Positions 1-4,865 are shown, numbered from the stretch's first letter. The stretch is DNA of 5,053 bases from Phycisphaerales bacterium (GCA_007127615.1 SKZB01000310.1:1-5053); one strand, 5' to 3'. The notes: generated by a model not told the origin, from the letters alone. Translations and numbers: made by a program.

Positions 1-2
1 CG

Positions 3-1124
3 CTGCGGGGTCGACCGTTCGATGCCATCTTCCTGACCTCGCTGATGAGCGCGGCGGATCTGCGGGCCCTGCTGCCGCGGGGGATGCGGGACCTGCCGAT
101 CGTCCTCTACATGCACGAGAACCAGGCCGCGTATCCGGAAGGGCGCGCGACCGAGGAACCGCGCCGGCGCGATCTTCAGTTTGCCCTGACGAACCTGACC
201 AGCATCTTGTCCGCCGAGCGCGTGCTCTGGAACAGTCGGTGGAATCGGAAATCGTTTCTTGACGGCCTGGCCGGGATTCTGTCGCATGCGCCGGATTTGA
301 AAATCACGGATTGGGATGGACGCATCCGGTCGAAGAGCGCCATCGCCTGGCCACCGGTGGACGTGCCGGGTGAACTTCGGGCCGGCCGATCCGACGGAGA
401 ACCGAATGCGCCGTCGCCTCGTCCCGAACGGGATGCGATCGGTCCCGGAAGAGTTTTACGTAAGACCAATGCGGTCGGTGGCGGTGAAGGGCCGAGTCGG
501 GATCAGGGTGAACGCGGGCCGATCCGTGTCGTCTGGCCGCACCGGTGGGAACACGACAAGGGGCCGGAGGATCTGCTGGAAGTCGCGCGAGTTCACACGG
601 CATCATTGAATCTGCGCTGGATTCTGCTCGGGGAAACGTACCGAAAGATTCCGCCGGCGATCGAGACGTTCCTGGCGGAGTTCGCGGACCGGATCGATCA
701 CGCGGGGTTCCTGCCGGATCGGGAGGCGTATCTGGAATGGTTGTGCCGCGCGGACTGGGTGCTGTCCACCGCGAGGCACGAGTTTTTCGGGATTGCCGTG
801 GCCGAAGCGATGTGGTGCGGCTGTTTGCCGTGGTTACCCGAGCGGCTGAGTTATCCGGAGTTGCTGCCGGCCGAGGCGCGGGGACTGTCGCCGATGACGC
901 CGCCGCGGGTCGATGAGTTGCCGGCCGTCCGTCGGGCGATCCGGGCCCATCTGAAGCCGGCACTGGCGCCGAATGCGGTCGCGCTGATCGATGAGCAGAT
1001 CAAGCGGGTCGTGGAGCAGGACGCCGGTGCGGGCGGCAGCGTCGGTGATCTCCCGGAGAACATGGAAGCGAAGGCGGGACGGAATGGCGAGGGGTCGAAG
1101 CGGCCGCGCGATCTCCCCGGTTGA
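3..1124 (+). CDS. tRNA-queuosine alpha-mannosyltransferase-like glycosyltransferase (DUF3524/GTDC1 family), 5'-truncated by window edge
   Basis: Predicted GT-B glycosyltransferase related to human GTDC1/QTMAN, which transfers mannose from GDP-mannose to queuosine at the wobble base of tRNA-Asp. The reading frame is open to the left edge, and the residues before the Met at 45 (FDAIFLTSL) already fit the family, so the true start is upstream and roughly the first 70 residues are missing. Numbering from that Met, residues 18-72 are the DUF3524 signature (LYMHENQ, LQFALTNLTSILSAERV, WNSRWNRKSF). Residues 160-172 carry VVWPHRWEHDKGPED, which starts the Glycos_transf_1 half. Residues 240-274 hold STARHEFFGIAVAEAMWCGC with the EX7E pair E246/E254, the usual nucleotide-sugar site, then ERLSYPELLP. 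Odd points are a Pro/Gly/Arg-rich linker (about 105-158) between the halves and a low-complexity tail (about 325-359). Family assignment is strong; the exact substrate in bacteria is inferred from the eukaryotic enzyme. Confidence 0.88.
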   Translation: MRGRPFDAIFLTSLMSAADLRALLPRGMRDLPIVLYMHENQAAYPEGRATEEPRRRDLQFALTNLTSILSAERVLWNSRWNRKSFLDGLAGILSHAPDLKITDWDGRIRSKSAIAWPPVDVPGELRAGRSDGEPNAPSPRPERDAIGPGRVLRKTNAVGGGEGPSRDQGERGPIRVVWPHRWEHDKGPEDLLEVARVHTASLNLRWILLGETYRKIPPAIETFLAEFADRIDHAGFLPDREAYLEWLCRADWVLSTARHEFFGIAVAEAMWCGCLPWLPERLSYPELLPAEARGLSPMTPPRVDELPAVRRAIRAHLKPALAPNAVALIDEQIKRVVEQDAGAGGSVGDLPENMEAKAGRNGEGSKRPRDLPG

Positions 1125-1308
1125 TCGGCGGAGTGACAGGCCGCGTTCGGCGTGGCTTTGGCGTCAAGATCGTCATTCGGGAAGCGTCCGCACAATCCGA
1201 TCTGTCTTCAGCGCGATCCATGATCACCCCGGGCCAAGATCAACACGGACAGCGCCGGCCGAGCCCCAACGGCAGATTGGGAACCACCCCCGCCGATTCG
1301 CTCCCCGA

Positions 1309-1343
1309 TTCAACGTCCTATAAGATAGATTATGTAAAATTAC
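1309..1343. promoter_or_regulatory. AT-rich promoter-like or operator-like island
   Basis: An isolated AT-rich patch holds TATAAG (1319-1324), TAAGAT (1321-1326) and a short dyad GTAAAATTAC (1334-1343). Read rightward, TTCGCT lies 16 bases before TATAAG, which is a weak sigma70 match. No convincing gene follows in either direction: rightward runs into the 3' end of the opposing DUF899 gene, and leftward would be antisense to the glycosyltransferase. It may be a chance element or the promoter of a small antisense transcript. The evidence is base composition and weak motifs only. Confidence 0.2.
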
Positions 1344-1483
1344 GTGGGCTTTTCGGCGTCATGCGACTCCTCCCGGTCGTCGGCGGCTCTCGTTCCGATT
1401 TCTCGGGCCCGGACTTCCGCGGGCCGGCTTCAACCGCCGCCGCAATCCCACTGCCCACGGAATCCGGCGGAGCTGGTCCGGCA

Positions 1484-1508
1484 CGACGGCGATCCGGGAT
1501 CGCCGTCG
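1484..1508 (-). terminator. Perfect inverted repeat abutting the DUF899 stop codon, possible terminator
   Basis: CGACGGCGATCC (1484-1495) is the exact reverse complement of GGATCGCCGTCG (1497-1508), with one base (G1496) between them. The repeat begins three bases beyond the stop codon of the leftward gene (TGA on the minus strand, 1512-1514). As RNA it would form a stem of about 11 bp with a minimal loop. No U-run follows on either strand, so it is not a classical intrinsic terminator. It could be a U-less terminator, a 3'-end stabilising hairpin, or a protein-binding palindrome. Confidence 0.35.
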
Positions 1509-1511
1509 CAC

Positions 1512-2015
1512 TCACGACTTCGGCTGCCAGCCGTTGGTACCTTCGCGCAGCAGTCCGAACAGGTGCCATGCCGCACAGTACACATCGCCCGGGCCGAAGT
1601 GATCCTTGCCGGTGCGAACGATCTCGCCATCATCCTTCAGATAGAGCGCGCTGACGCCCGGCCAGACGTGTCCATCGTCGCTCTCGTAGCCGAGATCACG
1701 ATTGAAACTCGTCTTTCGGGTCGAGACCATGCGAAACTTCCAGCCGCGGCTTTCCGCGAACGCGTGTTGCGTCTTCGGATCGTCCGGTGATGCCAGCACG
1801 ACCGCGGCGCGATCCTGCAGGTGCGGCAGCAGTCCGTTCAGCCCGTCCGCCCACATCGTGCAGTAGGCGCACCGCTTGCCCATGTTGTGGATGAAGAGCA
1901 GATCGCGCTGACGGCCGAACAGTTGACGCAAGGTCACCTCGCCGTCCATTGACTCAAACGTCGCGTCGTCGACCGGCTCATTCAGTTCACCGGTCCTGGT
2001 GGTCATCTCCTGCAT
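1512..2015 (-). CDS. DUF899 family thioredoxin-like protein
   Basis: A thioredoxin-fold protein of the DUF899 family, distantly related to AhpC/TSA-type redox proteins; its cellular substrate is unknown. The chosen form has 167 residues. FIHNMGKRCAYCTMWADGLNG (about residues 41-61) carries the CxxC pair C49/C52 at the usual redox-site position. It is followed by LPHLQDRAAVVLASPDDP, SRGWKFRMVS, the WPGVSALYLKDDGEIVRT strand region and the family's C-terminal GPGDVYCAAWHLFGLL...GWQP signature. An in-frame ATG lies upstream at 2054 (180 residues). I prefer the ATG at 2015 because AGAAGG sits 9 bases before it, whereas the 2054 start has no visible ribosome site. The N-terminal alpha-helical stretch common in longer relatives is mostly absent. 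It is likely last in a leftward gene set, 68 bases after the DUF6868-like gene (29 if the longer start is used). Cytoplasmic: no signal peptide or membrane segment. Confidence 0.88.
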   Translation of the reverse strand: MQEMTTRTGELNEPVDDATFESMDGEVTLRQLFGRQRDLLFIHNMGKRCAYCTMWADGLNGLLPHLQDRAAVVLASPDDPKTQHAFAESRGWKFRMVSTRKTSFNRDLGYESDDGHVWPGVSALYLKDDGEIVRTGKDHFGPGDVYCAAWHLFGLLREGTNGWQPKS

Positions 2016-2024
2016 CTCGCGCCG

Positions 2025-2030
2025 CCTTCT
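2025..2030 (-). promoter_or_regulatory. Shine-Dalgarno site selecting the DUF899 start
   Basis: AGAAGG on the minus strand (CCTTCT on the plus strand) lies 9 bases before the ATG at 2015-2013. A further in-frame ATG at 2006-2004 has AGGAG directly against it, which is too close to work normally. The far upstream ATG at 2054 has no comparable site. Confidence 0.45.
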
Positions 2031-2083
2031 TTCCGGGGATTCAAAGCTCACCATCGCACCAACGACCCGCCGAACCCAAAGGA

Positions 2084-2341
2084 CTATTCAGAGAGCGCCA
2101 GCGTACACCAGAGTGCGATCAAGGGCACGAGATTAAACACGATGATCAGCAATTTGAACGTCCCCATCAGCCGGTATTGCAGCGAGTCGAATTCCTCCGC
2201 GCCCAGGCGGAACCATCGGCCGTGGAACCGGTTCATCCAATCCCGGGCAAAGGCAAACGCCAGAAACCAGATGGCGAAGATGCCAATGTTGATGATGGTG
2301 CACCAGAGAAGGACATCGCGGATCATCGTGGCGGCGGTCAT
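2084..2341 (-). CDS. Small two-helix membrane protein, DUF6868-like
   Basis: An 85-residue inner-membrane protein of unknown function. One hydrophobic segment covers about residues 6-31, including LLWCTIINIGIFAIWFLAF, and a second about residues 59-82 (MGTFKLLIIVFNLVPLIALW). A short polar loop between them carries RFHGRWFRLGAEEFDSLQYR. The WCTxINIG opening, the RxHGxWFxL loop and the closing FNLVP pattern are what I recall of the DUF6868 family; this assignment is from memory and not searched. The start is supported by a GGGGG ribosome-site-like run 6 bases before the ATG at 2341. The next gene, DUF899, follows in the same direction, so the two are probably co-transcribed. No catalytic motif is visible, and the single cysteine (C14) lies in the first helix. 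Confidence 0.8.
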   Translation of the reverse strand: MTAATMIRDVLLWCTIINIGIFAIWFLAFAFARDWMNRFHGRWFRLGAEEFDSLQYRLMGTFKLLIIVFNLVPLIALWCTLALSE

Positions 2342-2392
2342 GACAAACCCCCTTTATCGATTAACGAGATCACCCCTCATCAAACGTCACCC

Positions 2393-2401
2393 ATGCTACC
2401 A
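2393..2401 (-). promoter_or_regulatory. Possible extended -10 promoter for the DUF6868-like/DUF899 pair
   Basis: Read on the minus strand, TGGTAGCAT is a TG-N extended -10 element (TAGCAT matches TATAAT at 4 of 6). It lies in the gap of 89 bases between the upstream membrane-protein gene and the ATG at 2341, and would start transcription near 2386. No good -35 is present (TTAGAC, 15 bases upstream, is a poor match). A downstream gene pair with its own promoter would explain why this is the widest gap in the leftward set. Confidence 0.22.
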
Positions 2402-2430
2402 CATTCCGGTTCAGTCTAACCCCTCACGCA

Positions 2431-2850
2431 TCACAGTTCCGCCAGAGCAGCGATGACGGCGACGTACTGCATGACGCTCACAACGACCGGTCCGATCAGA
2501 CTCACCAAAATCAGTGCGATCGTCGCGACGCCCGACATGAAGTGCAGGCGCGGGTTCGGAATCAGTTGCGAAAGCAGGCCGAAAGCGAGGAAACAGATGA
2601 GCGGCGCGAGACGCCAGAAACCGAGATCGATCAGAAGCTGAAAGCCCCGGCTCGGCTCTAGTTCATGATCCTGCGTCACCGTGATCACCAACGGCAGCAG
2701 ATAAAACTCGACCAGCAGATACGGCACGGCCGCCGCCAGCAGCAGAATCACGGCCAGGACCCGTCGCGCCATGAACGCAGACGGGTGAGGACCCGATTCG
2801 GTCCCGGTGGCGGATGCGGTCGATTCTGTCCGTGATGGCGATGGTGTCAT
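2431..2850 (-). CDS. Hypothetical multi-pass membrane protein
   Basis: I do not recognise this 139-residue protein. It opens with a Ser/Thr/Pro-rich polar stretch (about 1-27), then Arg-Arg followed by a long hydrophobic segment (about 30-58, VLAVILLLAAAVPYLLVEFY onward). After a polar loop (DHELEPSRG) come a second segment (about 78-97, FWRLAPLICFLAFGLLSQLI) and a long third hydrophobic region (about 105-137) that could be one or two helices, so it has three or four membrane spans. The start at 2850 is preferred over an in-frame ATG at 2916 because AAAGGCGG lies just upstream of it. The longer form would also overlap the 3' end of the preceding gene and adds an Arg/Ser-rich extension. It lies 49 bases after the bactofilin-like gene in the same direction, which suggests co-transcription and an envelope role, but no function can be assigned. 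Confidence 0.72.
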   Translation of the reverse strand: MTPSPSRTESTASATGTESGPHPSAFMARRVLAVILLLAAAVPYLLVEFYLLPLVITVTQDHELEPSRGFQLLIDLGFWRLAPLICFLAFGLLSQLIPNPRLHFMSGVATIALILVSLIGPVVVSVMQYVAVIAALAEL

Positions 2851-2899
2851 GGCGAGCCCGCCTTTCTCAACTCCGCTGCGCTCGGCCGGGAGCCGGCGA

Positions 2900-3466
2900 C
2901 TACGGCTCGACTTCATTTGCGGGGGGTGGATCCGTTCCGGGATCAGGCGCGGCCGGCAACTGGTTCTGCCGAAGCGTCTGGTACATTCCGCTGATCTCTC
3001 CCTCGACGGTTCCGAACACGGTGACCGTCTGACCGAACCTCACGCGAACGTCGCCGGTCACGACCGCTTCCGGACCGATGGTCAGCTCCTGCCCGACAAA
3101 ATCGATATCGCCCTCAACGCGGCCGTTGATGGTGGCGGACTGGACCGCGATGGCGAGATTGCCCGTCACATCCGCGTCGATCGTCAGAAGTTCACCCGTA
3201 TACACCGTCGATTCGGTCACGGGAGTGGTCACGTTCAGACGCTGTCCTTCAACCAGCGTGTAGCCCTGCTGCTCGAAGTCTTCAACGAACTTGATGATCT
3301 GCTGAACGCCCCAGTAGCCGCCGAAAATCAGCCCCGCGCAGATCAGGACCAACAGGAGGACGCCGAGAATGGCGCACCCGATTCCGACCTTCGCGCCGGT
3401 GGACATGCCCCGCCGCGTTGGGGGCGGCGAGTCGAACGGATCATCGATCTGCGTCATCATCATCAT
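2900..3466 (-). CDS. Membrane-anchored bactofilin-like (polymer-forming beta-repeat) protein
   Basis: A 188-residue protein with an Asp/Pro-rich N-terminus and a basic patch (RRG at 18-20, K26). One transmembrane helix follows (about 27-50, VGIGCAILGVLLLVLICAGL onward), then a short amphipathic stretch (52-70). Residues about 97-160 are a beta-repeat domain: VTGNLAI, VEGDIDF, VTGDVRV and VEGEISG recur at roughly 17-20 residue spacing, joined by ATINGR and LTIGPEAV turns. This V-x-G-(D/N/E)-hydrophobic pattern is typical of bactofilins, cytoskeletal proteins that polymerise through a right-handed beta-helix. The tail (171-188) is Pro-rich. The positive-inside rule would place the repeats outside the cytoplasm, unlike most bactofilins. 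The start is uncertain: four consecutive ATG codons (3455-3466) open the likely reading frame with only a distant GGAAAC upstream. The frame stays open to 3646, but that extension is Arg/Cys-rich and unlike protein. Probably first gene of the leftward set. Confidence 0.78.
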   Translation of the reverse strand: MMMMTQIDDPFDSPPPTRRGMSTGAKVGIGCAILGVLLLVLICAGLIFGGYWGVQQIIKFVEDFEQQGYTLVEGQRLNVTTPVTESTVYTGELLTIDADVTGNLAIAVQSATINGRVEGDIDFVGQELTIGPEAVVTGDVRVRFGQTVTVFGTVEGEISGMYQTLRQNQLPAAPDPGTDPPPANEVEP

Positions 3467-3735
3467 GGGAACTGTTTCCAGCCAGTGGCATTGATAGAAA
3501 ATCCGGCCGTCCAACCGTCGACGATTCTCAGCCGCCTGCCGGCGGCACTTGCTTCCGTGTCCCCTTCCGTTTCCGCAGGATACCGTGACGTCGAATCTAT
3601 CGCCTGATTCGGTTTCGCGCTGCCAATCTTTCGTGGTGCGATTCAATTCGCCGGGCTCATCGATAGAGCACCGCGACGACCACCGTCCAATTCATCGAGC
3701 CACCGCGTTATTCTTCTGCATTTTCCGCATTTCCT
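3467..3735. other. Left part of the divergent intergenic region
   Basis: This stretch lies between the bactofilin-like gene (leftward) and the RNA-like element (rightward). Open frames cross it on both strands, but their translations are low-complexity and I recognise none. A promoter for the leftward genes should be here. The nearest candidate I can see on the minus strand is TTGGAC, 17 bases, TCTATC (about 3664-3692), matching consensus at only 3 of 6 in each box, so I do not annotate it as such. Confidence 0.45.
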
Positions 3736-3763
3736 TTGCATCGTCGGGTTGCGGAGGTACTAT
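3736..3763 (+). promoter_or_regulatory. Sigma70-like promoter for the structured RNA element
   Basis: TTGCAT (3736-3741), a spacer of 16 bases, then TACTAT (3758-3763). The -10 matches TATAAT at 4 of 6 and the -35 keeps TTG. Transcription would begin around 3768-3770, a few bases before the first hairpin. The placement immediately upstream of a series of hairpins that ends in a U-rich tract is the main support. Confidence 0.4.
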
Positions 3764-3773
3764 CCTCAAGCGA

Positions 3774-3796
3774 TCGAGCAGATGCCATCCGCTCGA
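3774..3796 (+). repeat. Hairpin 1 of the RNA-like element
   Basis: TCGAGC (3774-3779) pairs with GCTCGA (3791-3796). Inside it GAT (3781-3783) pairs with ATC (3787-3789) around a GCC loop, leaving a single A-C mismatch. It begins within about six bases of the predicted transcription start. Confidence 0.5.
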
Positions 3797-3830
3797 CGTG
3801 ACAACTCATTGCCTGACTCGCCGGAAGACG

Positions 3831-3877
3831 ATTTGAAGGGCCTTCCCCCCTCGGGGGCTTTGGAGGGCCGGTCAAAT
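3831..3877 (+). repeat. Hairpin 2 of the RNA-like element
   Basis: ATTTGA (3831-3836) pairs with TCAAAT (3872-3877). After a 2x2 internal loop, GGCCTTCC (3839-3846) pairs with GGAGGGCC (3862-3869) with one G-U wobble, and CCCC (3847-3850) pairs with GGGG (3854-3857) around a TCG loop with a CTTT bulge on the 3' side. There are 18 base pairs in total. No U-run follows on either strand, so it is a structural hairpin rather than a terminator. Confidence 0.55.
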
Positions 3878-3881
3878 CAGT

Positions 3882-3947
3882 AAGCCGACACATTCTCGGA
3901 TATCCATCGTTGGGTATATCGAGAATCTGTCGGCTTGTTTCATTTTT
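3882..3947 (+). terminator. Long hairpin 3 with U-rich tail, terminator-like
   Basis: AAGCCGACA (3882-3890) pairs with TGTCGGCTT (3928-3936). After one C-C mismatch, ATTCTCG (3892-3898) pairs with CGAGAAT (3920-3926). After a bulged G3899, ATAT (3900-3903) pairs with ATAT (3916-3919), and two C-G pairs can close a short loop. The stem is about 20-22 bp, longer than a usual intrinsic terminator. It is followed by a tract with 10 T in 13 bases (3935-3947). The minus-strand flank is not T-rich, so it would act rightward. It starts four bases after hairpin 2. Confidence 0.55.
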
Positions 3948-3971
3948 GCGTTCATCGCAGATCTCCTGCGG

Positions 3972-4000
3972 TTGACGTGTGCTTGATTCAACGGCGCTAT
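3972..4000 (+). promoter_or_regulatory. Possible lpxA promoter
   Basis: TTGACG (3972-3977; 5 of 6 to the -35 consensus), then 17 bases, then CGCTAT (3995-4000), a poor -10 that keeps only the final AT. Transcription would begin near 4007, giving a leader of about 22 bases that includes the GGAG ribosome site (4018-4021). The position after the upstream terminator-like hairpin suits an independent lpxA promoter, but the -10 is weak. Confidence 0.3.
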
Positions 4001-4028
4001 CCGCCATTTCGAGAAGTGGAGAGAAAAG

Positions 4029-4844
4029 ATGCCGACCATTCATCCGACCGCCGTCGTCGATGGCGAAGTCTCGCTTGCTGACGATGTCGTCATCGGTCCC
4101 TACTGCGTGCTCGATGGAACAACCGGCCCCATCACGATCGCCAGCGGAACACGACTGCTCTCGACGGTGCACCTCACCGGCCCGCTCGTCGTCGGACAGC
4201 GCAACATGATTTACCCCAACGCCTGCCTCGGTTTCCCGGCGCAGGATCTCAAGTGGGACCCCGCTCGCCCCGGCGCCGGCGTCGTGATCGGCGACGACAA
4301 CACGTTCCGCGAAGGTACCACCGTCCATCGCGCCACCTCGGATGAAACGCCGACCACCATCGGCAACGACAACTTCCTGATGGGCATCGCTCACATCGGC
4401 CACGACTCGCGCGTCGGCAACAATAACATCATCTCCCAGGGCGCCATGCTCGGGGGCTTTGTGCAGGTCGCCGATCGCGTGAACATCGGCGGCGCGGCCG
4501 GTGTTCATCAGTTCTGTCGCATCGGCCGCGGGTGCATGTTGGGCGGCAATCTGGTGTTGCTGCAGGATCTGCCGCCGTTCTTCATGTTGACCGGCAGCAA
4601 CGTGGCCGGCAGCTTGAATCTGATCGGTCTCCGCCGCTCACACACGCCTTCGGCCGTCATTGAGGAAATCCGCTGGGTCTTCCGCACACTCTATCGCAGC
4701 GGTTTGTCGATGAAGTCCGCGCTGTCCGCCCTGCGCAATCATGAGTCCACACCGACCATCGATGAGTACATCGACTTCATCGAGCGTTCCCGGCGCGGGA
4801 TCTGCCAGGGCCGCGCGAAGAAAATCCGCGCTGCGGTCGGATGA
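4029..4844 (+). CDS. lpxA: Acyl-ACP--UDP-N-acetylglucosamine O-acyltransferase (LpxA)
   Basis: First enzyme of lipid A synthesis: it moves an R-3-hydroxyacyl chain from acyl carrier protein to the 3-OH of UDP-GlcNAc in the cytoplasm, acting as a homotrimer. The 271 residues fit the family (262 in E. coli). Residues 1-190 are left-handed beta-helix hexapeptide repeats, beginning IHPTAVV and VIGPYCVLDG, and residues about 200-271 form the helical C-terminal domain. QDLKW (72-76), H100 in VHRAT, AHIGH with H122 and catalytic H125, VHQF with H160, and GLRR (200-203) align with known active-site positions. G173 matches the E. coli residue that permits a longer acyl chain. Unusually, positions 144 and 191, histidines in E. 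coli, are Phe and Asn here. The start is supported by GGAG 7 bases upstream of the ATG. The gene stands alone, without lpxD, fabZ or lpxB beside it in the window. An oxidoreductase-associated or LpxA-like paralogue role cannot be excluded. Confidence 0.92.
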   Translation: MPTIHPTAVVDGEVSLADDVVIGPYCVLDGTTGPITIASGTRLLSTVHLTGPLVVGQRNMIYPNACLGFPAQDLKWDPARPGAGVVIGDDNTFREGTTVHRATSDETPTTIGNDNFLMGIAHIGHDSRVGNNNIISQGAMLGGFVQVADRVNIGGAAGVHQFCRIGRGCMLGGNLVLLQDLPPFFMLTGSNVAGSLNLIGLRRSHTPSAVIEEIRWVFRTLYRSGLSMKSALSALRNHESTPTIDEYIDFIERSRRGICQGRAKKIRAAVG

Positions 4845-4865
4845 TCTGAGAACAGTTCTGGTGCC

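Larger units (their letters stand above)
1125..1511. other. Convergent intergenic region, no credible gene
   Basis: This stretch of 387 bases separates the 3' ends of two convergent genes. Open frames cross it on both strands, but their translations are Arg/Pro/Ser-rich, resemble no protein I recognise, and run into the antisense of the clear DUF899 gene. It contains an AT-rich island (about 1309-1343) in otherwise GC-rich sequence, a small inverted repeat (GGCCCG at 1406-1411 with CGGGCC at 1420-1425), and the strong inverted repeat at 1484-1508 described separately. I see no obvious U-tract terminator for the rightward gene ending at 1124. Confidence 0.6.
3768..3947 (+). ncRNA. Candidate structured small RNA or terminated leader upstream of lpxA
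   Basis: A span of about 180 bases reads as a transcript made of three consecutive hairpins: 3774-3796, 3831-3877 and 3882-3936. They are preceded by a promoter-like element and followed by a U-rich stretch (3935-3947). No protein frame in it is convincing. It matches no RNA class I know: there is no RNase P, tmRNA, SRP or common riboswitch signature. The last hairpin plus U-tract is terminator-like, and a separate weak promoter lies between it and lpxA (start 4029). It could therefore be a stand-alone RNA, or a leader whose terminator controls read-through into lpxA. Seen directly: the inverted repeats and U-rich end. Inferred: that it is transcribed and functional. Confidence 0.45.

Noticed and set aside
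304..963. Minus-strand open frame of 219 codons
   Set aside because: Pro/Arg/Thr-rich translation, antisense to the glycosyltransferase with its strong family motifs.
1121..1654. Plus-strand open frame of 177 codons in the convergent gap
   Set aside because: It has no recognisable domain or ribosome site and runs into the antisense of the DUF899 gene. Only the AT-rich island upstream of its middle gave it any appeal.
2431..2850. Remote resemblance of the membrane protein to a GspF/PulF-type helix arrangement
   Set aside because: Only a vague pattern (LPL... then a polar loop with ELEP and a following helix). The protein is far too short and lacks convincing motifs.
2851..2916. N-terminal extension of the membrane protein by 22 residues
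   Set aside because: It overlaps the preceding gene, lacks a ribosome site and is Arg/Ser-rich. The ATG at 2850 has AAAGGCGG upstream.
2807..3607. Long plus-strand open frame of 266 codons
   Set aside because: It is antisense to the bactofilin-like gene and its neighbour, whose translations show clear membrane segments and repeats, while this one is Arg/His/Asp-rich without recognisable domains.
3467..3646. N-terminal extension of the bactofilin-like protein by 60 residues
   Set aside because: The extension is rich in Arg, Cys and His and resembles translated non-coding sequence. The domain architecture is complete from the ATG run at 3466.
3768..3947. Known structured RNA (6S, SRP, RNase P, tmRNA or a common riboswitch)
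   Set aside because: I could find no conserved signature of these classes, and the three separate hairpins lack the closing stem of 6S RNA. An Infernal search would settle it.
3708..4508. Long minus-strand open frame of 266 codons opposite the lpxA region
   Set aside because: It is antisense to the unmistakable lpxA and spans the hairpin region. Its translation has no recognisable family and is a by-product of GC-rich codon bias.
4849..4859. AGAACAGTTCT palindrome as a LexA-type operator
   Set aside because: The half-sites are one base apart, unlike known LexA boxes (GAAC-N4-GTTC or GTTC-N7-GTTC), and no SOS gene is adjacent.
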